Positions 24,030 to 41,901 of a DNA stretch of 64,000 nucleotides are shown piece by piece. The first letter of the stretch is position 1, and each line of letters begins with the position of its first letter. The notes below the pieces were generated by a model. The model worked only from the letters and a program-made list of their open reading frames with translations. It was not told the DNA's origin and did no database searches. The DNA is taken from positions 4,507,001 through 4,571,000 of the forward strand of contig JAPYXD010000695.1 in assembly GCA_030998225.1 (NCBI GenBank), in the 5' to 3' direction. The stretch is from Diplolepis rosae (taxonomy: Eukaryota > Arthropoda > Insecta > Hymenoptera > Diplolepididae). Both the position numbers and the translations under genes were made by a program.

Positions 24030-24249
24030 CTCTCTAAATCTGAATCAGTCAAATTTTCACTGATTGAATCAGTGGTTTGCCTTTCCACTGATTCATTAGT
24101 GAAAAAATATTTTTCACTGTTAAATCAGTCAATTTTCACTGAAATAATCAGTGAAATTTGACTGATTTACAGTAACCTCTTTTTAGCTATTTGAATCAGC
24201 CAAATTTCACTGATAATCAGTAGATTTTGACTGATTCAAATTTAGAGAG
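24030..24249. mobile_element. CTCTCTAAAT-family MITE copy 2
   Basis: A 220-bp element with the same CTCTCTAAATCTGAATCAGTC end, inverted at the right as GACTGATTCAAATTTAGAGAG. It has the same interior of repeated TCACTGATT units as the copy at 11699-11932. The two copies differ by small indels in the left half. Confidence 0.75.
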
Positions 24250-24361
24250 TGGAGTTGCCAATTTTAAAATGTACTCTCTAAAATTTATGGGATTGAATTT
24301 TCACTCTTAAGAGTGAAATTTTACTTGAAAAAATTTAAAGTGTATCATTTATTACTGAATA

Positions 24362-24603
24362 AAGGGTTTTCCAATCAGAGGTTTCATTTTCATTTATTAG
24401 AAAAACGCGCGTTTTTTTTTGACAAATCATTTCATTTTTATTTCATTCAATAGCGGAAGATTTGCCATTAATAATGAAAAACAATATACAACTCGGAATG
24501 GCATAGTTTTTAGTTGTCATCTGTCAAAAAATGACACCTCTTATTATGAAAACTGCTAAAATAGCGAGCTATTCAAAATGAAACTTCTAATTGGAAAACC
24601 CTG
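24362..24603. mobile_element. Deletion-derivative MITE of the GGTTTTCC Tc1/mariner family
   Basis: The ends AAGGGTTTTCCAATCAGAGG and CTTCTAATTGGAAAACCCT are inverted, with TA on both sides (24360-24361, 24604-24605). Internal segments (CATTCAATAGCGGAAG and TTTTTAGTTGTCATCTGTC) match the two ends of the relic at 6506-7366, with the transposase body missing. It is therefore a non-autonomous 242-bp derivative. Confidence 0.8.
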
Positions 24604-24605
24604 TA

Positions 24606-26610
24606 TTTTGGGCCAACCAGCAAAATTTGTAAAACAAAATAATCTTCTATTGAGAAATTTCTGAAAACCAATGTGATAGTTTCAATTTATCGATTGAGAT
24701 CTGCATACTGTAATAATTATTATTTTAACAAAATTTCACGCATCTATGTAGGTATCTTTGTAAACAAGTAAATCTCAAAAAGTTACTTCAATTTCTGATC
24801 GTTCAAAGAAACGAAATTTTTATTTTATTTCATACAAAATCTAAAAATTTTCAGAAATAAATATTTTTTAGAAAGTTAAAAATACATAATTTTTAGTTAT
24901 ATAGGGAATCATATTTTGAGACATAATTCAGAAAAAAAAACAATTTTCTTTTTTTGAGCATTCAGAATTTCAAATACATAAATCTCTGAGTATTACTGAA
25001 CTTAAACTTTTAGAACTTAAAAAAATTCTATGCACAAATAAATAACAAAAAACTGTAGAACACACAAAATATTAACTGCATATCTATCTAAATTATAGAA
25101 TAGGATAATAAAAGCTTCAAAGTGTTCGCTTAAATATAGACTGCACTTGGATGTAGTTTTCATTCTATAAAATATCTATTGTTGCCTATTTTATTTCCCT
25201 TGATCTTTCTTGTTAATTAGTATTTACTTATTTATAAACTAGTAAAAACTGTGCAGTGGGCTGTGATTAATATGTATATCTGTTAATGCGTAGAATTATT
25301 GGAATAAGTTCAAATTTTTTGCTGTTTATAAATCTCTTAGGATTCGTTTAAAAATTAGGTAACGCATTTAAAGAAAAGGAATTTTTGAAAATTTAATTTG
25401 AATGAATCATGAATATTTTAACATAAAAACTTCATAATCAAACATTGGAAAACATCAAAATCTTCTAGATTTTTTAATTGGTTAGTTTTTAAAATTGATG
25501 TATCCTATAAATATACTTACAGTTCTAAACATTGATTGAATAATAACGGAAACTTTTCATTAAACGGACATTTTTTAAATATTTATCCTAAAATCGCTTT
25601 GGTTACTTAGCTAAAGGGAAGAATTCAAAAATTCTAAGAGCGTTAAGTAATTTTTGGATGACTCCTCATATGATATTAAGTAAATTTACTAGTAACATTT
25701 TTTTGTAATATATATCCCTTTTTGTAGAGAATATTTCAATAATAAAATTGTATACAAGAGCTGCAAAATAGAGTAATAATATTAATAATAATAATAAAAT
25801 GTTGATCAAGTTAATCTAATTTTAATGAAAAAAGATATTTTGGAATGTGCGATTAATTGCATATGTATGTATTGTATATGTATATGTAACGTATCAAAAA
25901 CAACAATCTTGAAAGAGAATTGTAATTTTGAAGAGTGGAAGAATGAGAGATTAATAAATTGTTGAACAGTTGAAAACGAATGCGTGAAAAACACCATTAA
26001 AATGTTAAGATTTTGCTTTATTCGATATATGTTGCGTATAAAATTATAAGAATTTGTATGTAAAGCTCATTGTAAATAATGAAACAATAAATCATTGTTA
26101 TAGATGTATATAAAGAGTGAGTTTTATTTCTTAATTTCTTCCACGGAGAAAATAAATCTGTCGCATTTACTGAGTCTATAAGTTAATTACAGAATAAGGA
26201 ATTATCTTCAAAATGGTAATTCAACAAACATTTCTGTAATATTAATCAACTATTTTATTATGTTTACAAAAACGCAGTGAATTGTACTCAAATATCTATT
26301 GAATTTACGAAAATTTCATGCAGCCACTATTTTTATTTTTGGGCTCTGTGAATGTAACAGATTTTTTTTCCTGTTAGTAAATTTTAGTTTTCCATAACTT
26401 ATTAAGAAAATTTTCCGTACACACCAATGTTTCTATGGAAATATTCGTTTTGAAAATAATAATTTTCTAACAAGGGAAAATTTATTATATTGGAAAATAA
26501 ATTTTTGAATCTAAAATAAGTCGAATTTCGCTTAAAAAATTGTTAGGAAAATCCCCCGATTAGTTTCTTCAGTACACATCAGTAAAACGAATAAAAGCTT
26601 TCATTATTAA
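24606..26610. other. AT-rich interval, no gene seen
   Basis: Only low-complexity frames and short AT runs; no repeat with defined ends was found. Confidence 0.4.
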
Positions 26611-26820
26611 TTTTTTCTACTAGCGGGTCATAAAGTGCATTTTATTGCCCTCTGCGTGCCAAAAAAATTCATTTTTTGACACCGAAGTAGAAAAAAAATC
26701 GTGTGCATCACGAGAAAAACATTTATTTTACTCACGTGATTGGTGCCCTCGCTTTTCTCGGGCATCAAACTCCACACTCGCAAAGTAAACTTTTTTTCCC
26801 CTAGTTGCACAATAAACTCT
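26611..26820 (-). repeat. Dispersed repeat copy (inverted)
   Basis: Read on the minus strand it starts with TTGTGCAACTAGGGGAAAA, has a GCGAGTGTGGAGTTTGATGC module, and ends with TTTATGACCCGCTAGTAG. This is the most complete member (about 210 bp) of the family also seen at 10122 and 59918. No coding capacity. Confidence 0.55.
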
Positions 26821-27620
26821 TTAATAAATTATTCTAATAACACCTGCTCCCAAACACTAAATCATTTAGAGTTTTTAATTATTTTATTCAGTGAATGACT
26901 CCTTGCTTTTAAATAAGTCAAAAGTTATTGATTTTCAATTCACAACAATTGATTATTGAATAATTATGAAATCGACTAAAATATTTGCTTTTATTACATA
27001 CTTGACTAAGTTTTTTTTCATTCAACTAAATAATTTGTTTTGGCAATTTTTACTACGACAGACTAATAACTTCATGATAGAACAAAAGTTTTTTTCATTG
27101 ATTTTACTCGTGTGGTTGTTGCCCCGGCTTTGCTCGAGCATCAAATTTCATACTCGCAAAATAAATTTGGTTTTCCCTAATTGCTCAATATACTATTATT
27201 CAACTCAAAATATGGTAGAGATGTGTATATGTAAGAATTACACGCACATGTTTCTTTTCTACGCAACCAATTTCTTTGATTAAACTAACCAAATTATTTT
27301 TTCATTAAAACAAATGCACTTTAAAAATGAATTGATTTACTTAAAGCATTTTAAATATTCAAAAAAATACTATTAACCAAATAATTTTATGAAACAAAAC
27401 GAATAATCTTGTTGCGCTCAAACAATATTTAGTTAGAGTCATAAAACTATTTTGATGAGTCATTCAAATACCGTTAAATAAAATATTTGGTTGAATAAGA
27501 CAAAGTTTTTTCTAGTTGCACGAAATTAAAGATATTATGTTGCTTTTAATTTCGTTCTCGTTTCAAGAATTTCTACCCTTTTTACAATTAATATTTTATC
27601 AGAAAATATCTTTATTGTGT

Positions 27621-27824
27621 CCCTTGCAGAACAAAATAATTGGACCCGATTGATCCGATTGACCCCATTTCAAAAAAAATTATTGAAACCGATTTATAAT
27701 TCGGATTTAATCAGGCGAGATCATTTTGAATCCGATTAATAAATCGGTTTTAATGATGTTTTTAAAATGGAGTCAATCGGATAAATCGGTCCCAATCGGG
27801 TCCAATTATTTTTTTCTACAAGGG
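27621..27824. mobile_element. MITE in the left arm only (CCCTTG ends)
   Basis: A 204-bp element. Its left end CCCTTGCAGAACAAAATAAT, continuing TTGGACCCGATTG, matches the inverted right end ending TTTTCTACAAGGG. Internal copies of ATCGGATT/AATCCGAT add further pairing. The right arm of the duplication lacks it, so it either inserted after duplication or marks the outer edge of the converted segment. Confidence 0.7.
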
Positions 27825-28195
27825 TCATAATATGATTAAGTTTTTTTGAAAAATATTTATAACCTCAAAATTTAATAAAACTGTATAATCAAAATATCTA
27901 CTTTTAATGTTGGGCATAATTACTTCGTTTCCTTCATCACAATTTCTTATTGAATTCTGAAATATTGAACTCTGAAAGATTTGTATTTAAAGAATGATAA
28001 ATTTATCGTATTGAAAATCTGGAACATTTATAATGACATGAATATATCTACGAATAATCAAAACTTGAGAATTATACAAAAAACTTGGTCTCAAAAAATC
28101 TTTATTCGATTCAATAATCAAATATACCGAAGCATTTTAAAACTCAAATTTGAAGAATGTCCATGTATTTCTGTATAAAATTGATCAAAACTCAC

Positions 28196-28895
28196 CTACA
28201 CTCTAAGCAGCAACGAATGAATAAATTATGGTTATCCTATTTCAGATATCGATATCTTTCAAATTAAAAAGCAATTCATTTTTTAATGATCATAGTCAAT
28301 CATAGTTCATAAAACCAGTAACACATTTGCTAGTCAATCTAAGTAGAAGAAGAATAAAAACCTTACCTTTGGTAGAAAATAATATGCATCTGATGAGCTA
28401 AAAGAACCTGAAGAATCTTTAAAAATCCTTCTTCCGTCACAATTTTTTAATTTCTCACGAACCGTCACTCCCGAAAATAATCCACGCACTTAAGAATTTG
28501 TTGCGAACTTAAATTTCCGCGATTTCTAACACAAGAGAAACAAAATTACTTCAACGACAAAGTTTACACTCGACAATGTTGAACCTATTATAACACGTTT
28601 ACCGATAAAATGAACGTTAAGAAAAAGTTATTAGCCCATGAAACGACACTTCCAAAATAAAATAATCTTTGAAAACTAACTCCAAAAATTAAATCTATCT
28701 TGAATAGCCTAAAAGTAATACACAAATAGATCTAAAAACAACTCGAGCGAATATTTAGTAATAAATTATGATCACTGAAAAAACAAAGCAAAAATTGGCG
28801 CGGAAACAGAACCATGGCCATGACAAAGCCTGAAATATTTCACGAAATACTCATTATTTTAACTTCGAAACGGTAAATAACCATCGGAATTTATC
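28196..28895 (-). other. Candidate untranslated first exon region, left-arm copy
   Basis: On the minus strand the arm has two splice-donor-like sites that are conserved in both arms: AAAG|GTAAGG (exon side ends 28367) and GTAG|GTGAGT (exon side ends 28196). Between them is an acceptor-like CTTCTTCTACTTAG. The GTAAGG-to-AG distance is too short (28 nt in the right arm) for a normal intron, so a single exon ending at 28196 is more likely. No long frame is present; if real it is an untranslated exon or noncoding RNA. This is inference from splice consensus only. Confidence 0.25.
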
Positions 28896-31322
28896 ATATT
28901 CTCACTATTTTACCACTCATTTCACTATTCAAAACTTTTTAAACCGAAAAAACAAGCCACCAGAAGGCGCAACTCTGACTTTGTTCACCGCTTAATGAAG
29001 ACTACTAGCAAATTGATCAAGCGAACAGTCAGTTGAAATATTTAAATATTGAACTTTCAAGTATATCAAACTTAACCACAGACATGAGCGTGAAATAAGT
29101 TTATATAATATAAAAAGGTGTTTTCTTATTGCATTAATAATAATTTTTTTTCAATAAAACGTTAAAAACTCTGAAACGAAGTTATGGTCTTGACTAATCT
29201 ATTCAAAAGATGAAGAACCTCCGTTTATTGGTTCTTATGAATAAGCGGGAAAACTCAAATGCGTGAAAGTGGAACTTGAATAACTCCCTCTATTAGTAAC
29301 AGCATCTGAACTTCTTTTTTAACTATATCTTATCGTTAAAATAACTCAAATAAGAAAGTGAAAAAATTTCAATCAGCTTCTAACGCGGGCATATTACAGA
29401 AATAAATAAATAATAACGATATATCTAAAAAGCTACCAAACCATCAATAAATATTTTTTCTAATTTCTGAGTAAACAATGAAAGATTTTTCTTCTTTAAT
29501 AAATTCATAATAAAAATGCTTTTATATATATAGTTTCAATTATATCACACATTAATGCACAATATGAATCTGGTATAATGCAAAATAGTCTTTGAGATGT
29601 ATACTACGTTTTGTTAATCTCGAAAACCTCCAAAAAAAATTTTGAACACTATCAAGGTTGGAAAATAAAATGCAGAAGAACTCAAAATAAAAGACTAAGC
29701 TACGTCAAGAGAATATTATAAAAATAAAGCAACGCGGAAATCCTCTTCTTTAATTTGCTTTTAAGCACTAATACATTTTTTCATGAAAATTTTTATCCAT
29801 TCTCATTCTAATAAATTTATATTCTAAAATCCTTACTAAAAAAAATCCGTAAATCAAGTGACATGAAAGAATCATCAACATCTATATTTTCTTCTCCAAC
29901 AATTTATTAAATGCAATATTCACCACCTCTGAATAACATTTTTATTTATCATTCCTTATAAATGCTCATCAAAATTTCCCTAGAATATCTACAGTTTCAA
30001 TGAAAGACCCTAATTACTTTTTCTTTCCTGAATTACATTTTTTTTATTCGAGTAATAATTACTCTATAGCTGACATTTGAAATAATGTCATATCGTAGCT
30101 CGGTGTACCTCCCAAAAGAGAAAACACTTACAAAAGTAACATAGTCAAACCAAATATCTCCAAGGATTCTTACTATGCATTAAAATATCCTGTTGAGAAA
30201 GGAAAAATCACATTTAGTTTTTATTTAATGATGAAAAATTTGCAAGGATATTGATTTCAGGCTTAAAAGATTATCATTGTAGAATTTACAATAATTATTG
30301 TACCCTGTCTTGATCGTCCATTCGTACAAGTGAAGTATTACTCCTTCACAATACTGACATCGTTTTCTAAGAAGTTCATAAACATTATAAAATTGGATTA
30401 AATCATTACGGAAAAATCCATGTAGAAAAAAATGTATATAATTTTTACTAAAACTAGCAATCTCTAAACTCTAAACAAAACTCTCCCAGGCTGCAAAAGA
30501 TCACGTTAAAGGCCCCTGTGCTTCATACTTTACGGAATGTTTCTGCGGCTTTGTCGCATTACCACAAAACGACAAATTCAAATGACGATAGATACTGTTG
30601 CGTTCATTCGAGCGGCGCAAGTAGCGTTCCTACAAAACAAATATGGCATCTTTACTACAATTAATCAAACCTTGTTGCTTATTTACTTTTTTCAAATTGA
30701 CTTCTCACGCAAGAATTATTCTATTCATACAGTAATACTTTCATAGAAAGAGAAAACTAATTTTTATGTCTGGGATACTAGGGGCTAAAATTATTAAAAA
30801 TTCGTTTTAATTTGTGAATCATAAACACATATTTTTTTAAGACAATTTTTTCTTTATCGGAAAGAAATTGAAGACACAATAAATGTCTTTTACGTTAACA
30901 GTTACTGCGGGGCAAAGTTTTATGCAGTTTCCCCAAATTAAATCCTATAAAAATCATCAAATTTGAATGAATGATCATTATATCATTTTCATTAAGCAAT
31001 TTTCAAAGATAATACTGTCTTAGATTTTGAATCTAATTTTATGCTTCAGAAATACAAATATTAAAAAAAAAATTCTTTGCATTTATGTTTTCAAGAGGTA
31101 ATTAAAAAATTGTTCAATGAACAAAATCATCCCTCGTTCATTAAAATAATATTATTGGGAAAATAACTTGGAAAGAAATAGAATAATTTTTAGCCTAAAG
31201 TATATATTGTTATTAAATTGGTACTATTAATTGGTATTGAGTAACATTTGCAGTGTAAAATTAAAATTTTGAAAAACTCACTGATTGCCACATGTCGTAT
31301 TGCAATATTGAACCAGTTATTT

Positions 31323-34589
<3,267 letters not shown>

Positions 34590-35055
34590 CTAACCCACTG
34601 AATTCTATCTTTTAATATATTGCAACAAATAAATGTATATATATATGAACGTTTTAAACGAATTTAATGCATAGGAAACGAACCTGAGATTTTAAGGGGA
34701 ACAGTAGATAAACAATCAAAACAGTATCTTAATTAATATTCTTTAATTTGTTATTTTACTTTTTATAACTCAGTTAGGTTGGATTTATTATTTAATATCT
34801 GATTTTAAAGGTAACCTCAAAACTAAGGAAAGTTTAGGAAAACGACGAAAAATCACTGTGAAGAATAATTTAATACTGAGGTATGATGCACGAACTAAAT
34901 ATACATTTTCGGCAATTAATAAGCCGAAGTAAATAGGGAATTGTAAAGTTGACTTGGTAAAAAATAAAACTTCACGCACTCGACACTACTTGACTTAACA
35001 AGATTTGACGTGATTTGACGCTTCACTCAGCTTCACTTCAGTTCTTCTTCTTCTC

Positions 35056-35266
35056 CATGGAGACTAGATATAAGGAGACCAATCTCCATATATATCTATT
35101 CCCGAAATGAAGTTCTGCCAAGTACATAGTTACAAAACTTCCCGATGAGGGCATGTGTGTTCCCTGGGTGCAAAATGGCGACGTCTAATACACGATGCAG
35201 AACTTCATTTCGTGTTTTGTGAAGTACGGCCATAAGAGATTGGTCTCCTTATATCTAGTCTCCATG
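35056..35266. mobile_element. Palindromic MITE upstream of Cdc42
   Basis: CATGGAGACTAGATATAAGG at 35056 and its inverted copy CCTTATATCTAGTCTCCATG ending 35266 form near-perfect arms of about 35 bp. An inner pair CGAAATGAAGTTCTG / CAGAACTTCATTTCG extends the palindrome. It sits about 0.56 kb upstream of the Cdc42 start codon, so it may lie in or near the promoter or 5' untranslated region. Non-coding. Confidence 0.65.
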
Positions 35267-35974
35267 TTCTTCTCCAAGAGAGTTGTCAGGGCGGTCAGGG
35301 CGCAGCAGGGCGCAGTCCCGTCCCATGTCGAGAAGAATAGGGTAATAAAGGAACAGGGGAAAGAATTCAACCAATGATAAATTCGCCTTGAGTCTGTGCG
35401 ATTATTTCATTAGTTGAATCCTATTACCTTGTACTGCCATTTGGTGGCAAAACTTGAAAGCCCTGAGGGCAAGTAGATTTTGACATGAAGGAAAATAATT
35501 TTTTGAAACGGAATTTCAAGCTTGTTCCACTTTCTAATGAAAATTAATTAAGGAAAACAGTCATAATCATCATCAAGTATTTATATATTTTATTTTTTAA
35601 TAATTTTCCAGCATTTTGAGCAAAAATAGTGGAAAACAGGGTCTAAATAAAAATATTATTGTATAGATACACATAAATCAACATAATCTTAAACCTGAAC
35701 AAAGTTACTGCTATATTATTATTGCAGGCTGATATAAAATAAGTTTCGCATTAAAATTTTGATAGTCAATGATACATTTCAAACGTTTATAAGAGAAAAA
35801 TATTGAAGAATTTATTTTTATTTAGACCACAAGAGTTCGAAATATTTACAATTCTTACATGTTTAGGAATATTAATGTAACAACTACGTGTTTGCATTTC
35901 TGAGTAGATCCAGCTTTACACGTACAATGCATTTTTTCAATGACACCATTAAACAATAAAGTTCCTCTCAGCGT

Positions 35975-36056
35975 TGCCAGACCGTACCATAATTATGTAA
36001 TCGTACCATATGTACCATACCTCGTGTACCATACCTCTTAAATGTACCATAATTTA
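35975..36056. repeat. Cluster of GTACCATA repeats
   Basis: GTACCAT(A) occurs five times in about 80 bp, including a TGTACCATACCTC unit repeated back to back with small changes. Irregular spacing (8 to 20 bp) argues against a simple microsatellite. No function is evident. Confidence 0.5.
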
Positions 36057-36531
36057 AAAATATTTCTATTTTTTATTTAACCAAAATGAAATGAAGACAA
36101 AAGCAGAATAGCCATTATCGAATGAGAATTGTTTTCTGCCCTATATGAAACATGTTTGACCAATCAATCATTTTTTTAAATGAAGGCTGAGTAGAGATAA
36201 TTTTCATATGATTTACGTAAAGACATTCCAATCACAATTACATATTATACTTGCCTTTTATATATTATAAGCTGTTTCATACAAAAAATGTTCTTTAATA
36301 AGAGTTACTTTAAGTAAATGTTATAAAATACAAAGAGTTGAAAAAGTAGAAACTGTGTTATAATTATTATTAAAATATTTTTTTCATAACATAATATTAT
36401 GATATTTATTAAAAAAATGTTATCAACCTTTTATTTATAAAAAATATTAAACTTTGAAGTATTTAAAAATATATTAATTTGAATTTCGTGCCGCGCATGC
36501 GTCTTGTAAACATGTACCATAGTGTAGCATA

Positions 36532-37166
36532 CAGTAAAACCTATCGTAGCCGACACTCTCCTAACGAACATCCCACTCTGACGCTTCACATTATTGGTCG
36601 AGAAATGTGCATGGTCAGGGCCGTCTTAAACACCGTCTTTGGAGGGTCCTCATATTTTTGTAAAAAATCTTAGTAATTTTTTTTCAATGAATATTTAAAA
36701 TGAAATATTAATTTAATTAATGATTATATTTGAATTATAAATTTTCATTACAATTTAACTTCGAAAAATTGGAGAATTATTATAACCAATTATATTTCAA
36801 CTTATTAAGATCCTAAATATGTATGTACAGTCGTGCAACATAACCTCAACTGTCATCTATACATTTTCCACTAAAAGCACTAAGTATTCCTTATAGTTTT
36901 TTATCGACTGAATTTATCCATGAAATTTTTAAATTATCAACAAAAGAACTGATTATTTTTCAAACTAACTTTTACTCACCTTTTTGCACAAAAGTAAACA
37001 CAAAAAATATGTACAAGCCGGTACGTGTGTTACTAAACACAGGGGCACCTGTTGTCACAGCACTGAACCAAGCTAGTAGTAAGTCCCTAGCAATTATCGC
37101 ATGTCATTGGTACCCATCGTAGCCGAACTTGTCTCCCATATGTGTCGGCTACGATAGGTTTTACTG
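36532..37166. mobile_element. Pogo-like non-autonomous DNA transposon (CAGTAAAACC ends)
   Basis: The left end CAGTAAAACCTATCGTAGCC is exactly inverted at the right (GGCTACGATAGGTTTTACTG). TA flanks both sides (36530-36531 and 37167-37168). The 635-bp interior has no transposase. A second inner CATCGTAGCCGA copy lies near 37119. CAGT...ACTG ends with TA duplication fit pogo/Tigger-type Tc1/mariner elements. Confidence 0.75.
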
Positions 37167-37244
37167 TAATTTTAACATGTCGATTCCATAATTTCGCTCA
37201 GTGGCCTCAGTGTGTCTGGCAACACTGCCTTCACATAGGTCATC

Positions 37245-37511
37245 ATTGAGATAACCGAGATAACCAAGTTGACGTCACAGGCCATGTGGTAGGGATAGAC
37301 TGTAGGTAAGGTTGGTCTTGGGCAAAAGAAATATATCGGAATCGTTGGGAAATTGATGAAACAAACTTTTCCAGCGTAAAAGTAAGTCATAAATTTATTA
37401 ATAATTATATTTTTCAAGTGCAAAATTCATTTCCGCTTATTTTGAGTACCTACTTGTCGCTTATCATTCTTTTAATTTTTTAATATAAAATAAAATGTCA
37501 TAAATTTGTAT
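37245..37511 (+). repeat. Third copy of the long-hairpin arm
   Basis: This 267-bp stretch is a direct copy of the left hairpin arm that starts at 37590 (shared start TGAGATAACC, shared end TCATAAATTTGTA) with a few substitutions such as GGTCTTGGGC against GGTCTTGGAC. It is cut before the inner part of the arm and so cannot form the loop itself. Confidence 0.7.
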
Positions 37512-37589
37512 GTCAGGGTGCAGTCCCATCTTGACAGAAATGGGTACGTATAATACATGACGTATATTACATGGTTATCTACATGTATA

Positions 37590-38208
37590 TTGAGATAACC
37601 AAGTTGACGTCACAGGTCATGTGGTAGGGATAGACTGTAAGTTAGGTTGGTCTTGGACGAAAGAAATATATGGGAATCATTGGGAAATTGATGAAACAAA
37701 ATTTTCTAGCGTAAAAGTAAGTCATAAATTTATTAATAATTATATTTTTCAAGTGCAAAATTAATTTCCGTCTATTTTGAGTACCTACTTGTCGCTTATC
37801 ATTCTTTTAATTTTTTAATATAAAATAAAATGTCATAAATTTGTAGGTTATGATGACCGTTTGTTTTGAAGGATTTAAAGAATGTGTTGAAAACGAGAAC
37901 ATGCTTATCGATACATTCTTCAAATCCTTCAAAACAAACGGTCATCATAACCTACAAATTTATGACATTTTATTTTATATTAAAAAATTAAAAGAATGAC
38001 AAGCGACAAGTAGGTACTCAAAATAGGCGGAAATTAATTTTGCACTTGAAAAATATAATTATTAATAAATTTATGACTTACTTTTACGCTAGAAAATTTT
38101 GTTTCATCAATTTCCCAATGATTCCCATATATTTCTTTCGTCCAAGACCAACCTAACTTACAGTCTATCCCTACCACATGGCCTGTGACGTCAACTTGGT
38201 TAACTCAA
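37590..38208. repeat. Long near-perfect hairpin (295-bp arms, 28-bp loop)
   Basis: 37590-37884 and 37913-38208 are inverted copies with only a few mismatches by eye, separated by a 28-bp loop. The arms contain AACCAAGTTGACGTCAC at the outer end and GTCATCATAACCTACAAA near the centre. Such DNA could be a foldback element; if transcribed it would give a long double-stranded hairpin RNA. It sits between the Cdc42 promoter side and the right arm of the big inverted duplication. Confidence 0.75.
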
Positions 38209-38228
38209 TGTATTTATTATGTGGTGGG

Positions 38229-38660
38229 GGTAATTTAAGGAGGAATTATACATCCGCATGCAGGCATTACGCTTGCAAGTTATCATGGTAACATTTTAGT
38301 GGGAAAGAAACAGGAAAATTGTCGGTCTCTTTCTCTATTGTATGTTACCATGGCAACCTGTATGCAGAGGTGTAATTCCCATAGAGATATTACAGATGGA
38401 GTCGACAAGCCATAAGCCGCTCAGCCGCTCTGTAAGTGGCAACGTCAGTTTGGAAACTCTCTGAGAGCGAAAGAGAGAGACGATGGGAGGTTTTTTCTGT
38501 TTTTGTCTACGCGTAGCGCGTTAAGGAGGAATTATGCATGCAGGTTACCATGGTAACATATTAGTGGGAAAGAAATAGGAAAATTGTCCGTCTCTTTCTC
38601 TCTTGTATGTTACCATGGTAACCTGCATGCATAATTCCTGCATGCAGAGGTGTAATACCT
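38229..38660. repeat. Two palindromic modules with GTTACCATGGTAAC cores
   Basis: Module 1 (about 38233-38373) and module 2 (about 38520-38655) share the layout AAGGAGGAATTAT, CATGCAGG, a GTTACCATGGTAAC-type core, TAGTGGGAAAGAAA, GTCTCTTTCTCT, a second core, and an inverted end. Each is a MITE-like palindrome. Between them (38395-38520) is a segment whose start, AGAGATATTACAGATGGAGTCG, is found inverted at 39257-39280, so a larger inverted element spans 38.4-39.3 kb. Confidence 0.65.
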
Positions 38661-39509
38661 CCTTTAGAGAGAGACAACCTAACCCTCCGAATCACTCTGG
38701 CCCGAGCTTACAGGTTTCAGGCTGGCACAATACGTTCACTACCATGTATTTTAGGAGGGTACTTAAAAAAGTAAAAATGAGCATCAGCGCTGCCAAGTTA
38801 TGATAGCAAGAACTAATATCAATGCAAATGAAACCCCCGTACCCCGCATCAAGATGCTGGTAAGATGGTGAGCATTGAATGGTATTTAAATGTCAAAATC
38901 TAGGAAGAAATGGAATCAAGAATGAAACTTTTGAAAGTCTTTTAATGCCTATTAATTAGAATGCATTCAAAAGTTTTATTCTTGATTCTATTTCTTTCCA
39001 AATTTCGACATTTCCATGGCATTCAATGCCCACTTTTTTACTCGATATATTCTGAAGAGCAGAACATTTTTAAAGATAAATCAATGATTTATACCATCAG
39101 ATTTTATCAAAATAATATCAAACTATGGCTGCTATGGTTACAACAGGTTAAAAAGAACATCGGTAGCGACAATAGCGCCACCACTTGTTGATAGCAAACA
39201 CTATAATTCGTTCCCCTTTACTCCTATATGAGTGGACCCACTGTGCAGGCTGGCTTGTCGACTCTGTAATATCTCTATGGTAATTCCTCCTTTACTCAAA
39301 ATAGGTATTTACTTCGTGTATAAAACCATGTATTTTACGTAAAAAACCTGGAGAGACGCGTCGCAATTCATCCCTGCATGTAGAGGAGAATTAATAGGGT
39401 TATAGAGGAAGAGAATTCAGTCAATAGAATAGTTGACTGAGTTTGTACGATAATCTCATTGGTTGAATTTTCCTGTTTCGTTCTTACGGTAATATGTTAC
39501 CATGGTAAC
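38279..39509. promoter_or_regulatory. Cluster of X-box-like palindromes (RFX-type consensus)
   Basis: GTTACCATGGTAAC or one-base variants occur at 38279-38292 (GTTATC half), 38344-38357 (GGCAAC half), 38544-38557, 38609-38622 and 39496-39509. The known RFX X-box is GTNRCC, 0-3 bases, RGYAAC; four of the five copies match it on both halves with a 2-bp spacer. All lie in repetitive, palindromic DNA, so they may be a by-product of MITE ends rather than functional sites. Regulatory activity is inference. Confidence 0.35.
38870..39030. repeat. Imperfect palindrome (about 75-bp arms)
   Basis: GCATTGAATGGTATTTAAATGTC through AATCAAGAATGAAACTTTTG is mirrored by CAAAAGTTTTATTCTTGATT through GACATTTCCATGGCATTCAATGC, around a short AT centre. 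Non-coding; probably the core of the larger inverted element noted at 38.4-39.3 kb. Confidence 0.55.
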
Positions 39510-39544
39510 CTGCATGCATGTTTACGCGTTTTTTGGTGCTACTT

Positions 39545-41901
<2,357 letters not shown>

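Noticed and set aside
27981..28178. A 65-codon frame that is nearly identical in both arms (mirror at 59359-59556).
   Set aside because: The near-identity is explained by the high-identity arm tract. The protein is Asn/Ile/Lys-rich without any domain, as expected from AT-rich DNA.
30537..30746. A 69-codon frame in the left arm that is also open in the right arm (40360-40566).
   Set aside because: Both copies lie downstream of Cdc42 exon 4, likely 3' untranslated sequence. The differences between them are mostly amino-acid changing plus an 8-codon indel, so there is no sign of protein selection.
35143..35220. A short frame with MRACVFPGC, reminiscent of the start of a THAP zinc finger.
   Set aside because: It ends after about 25 codons, lacks the later Cys/His and the AVPTIF-type end, and sits inside a palindromic MITE.
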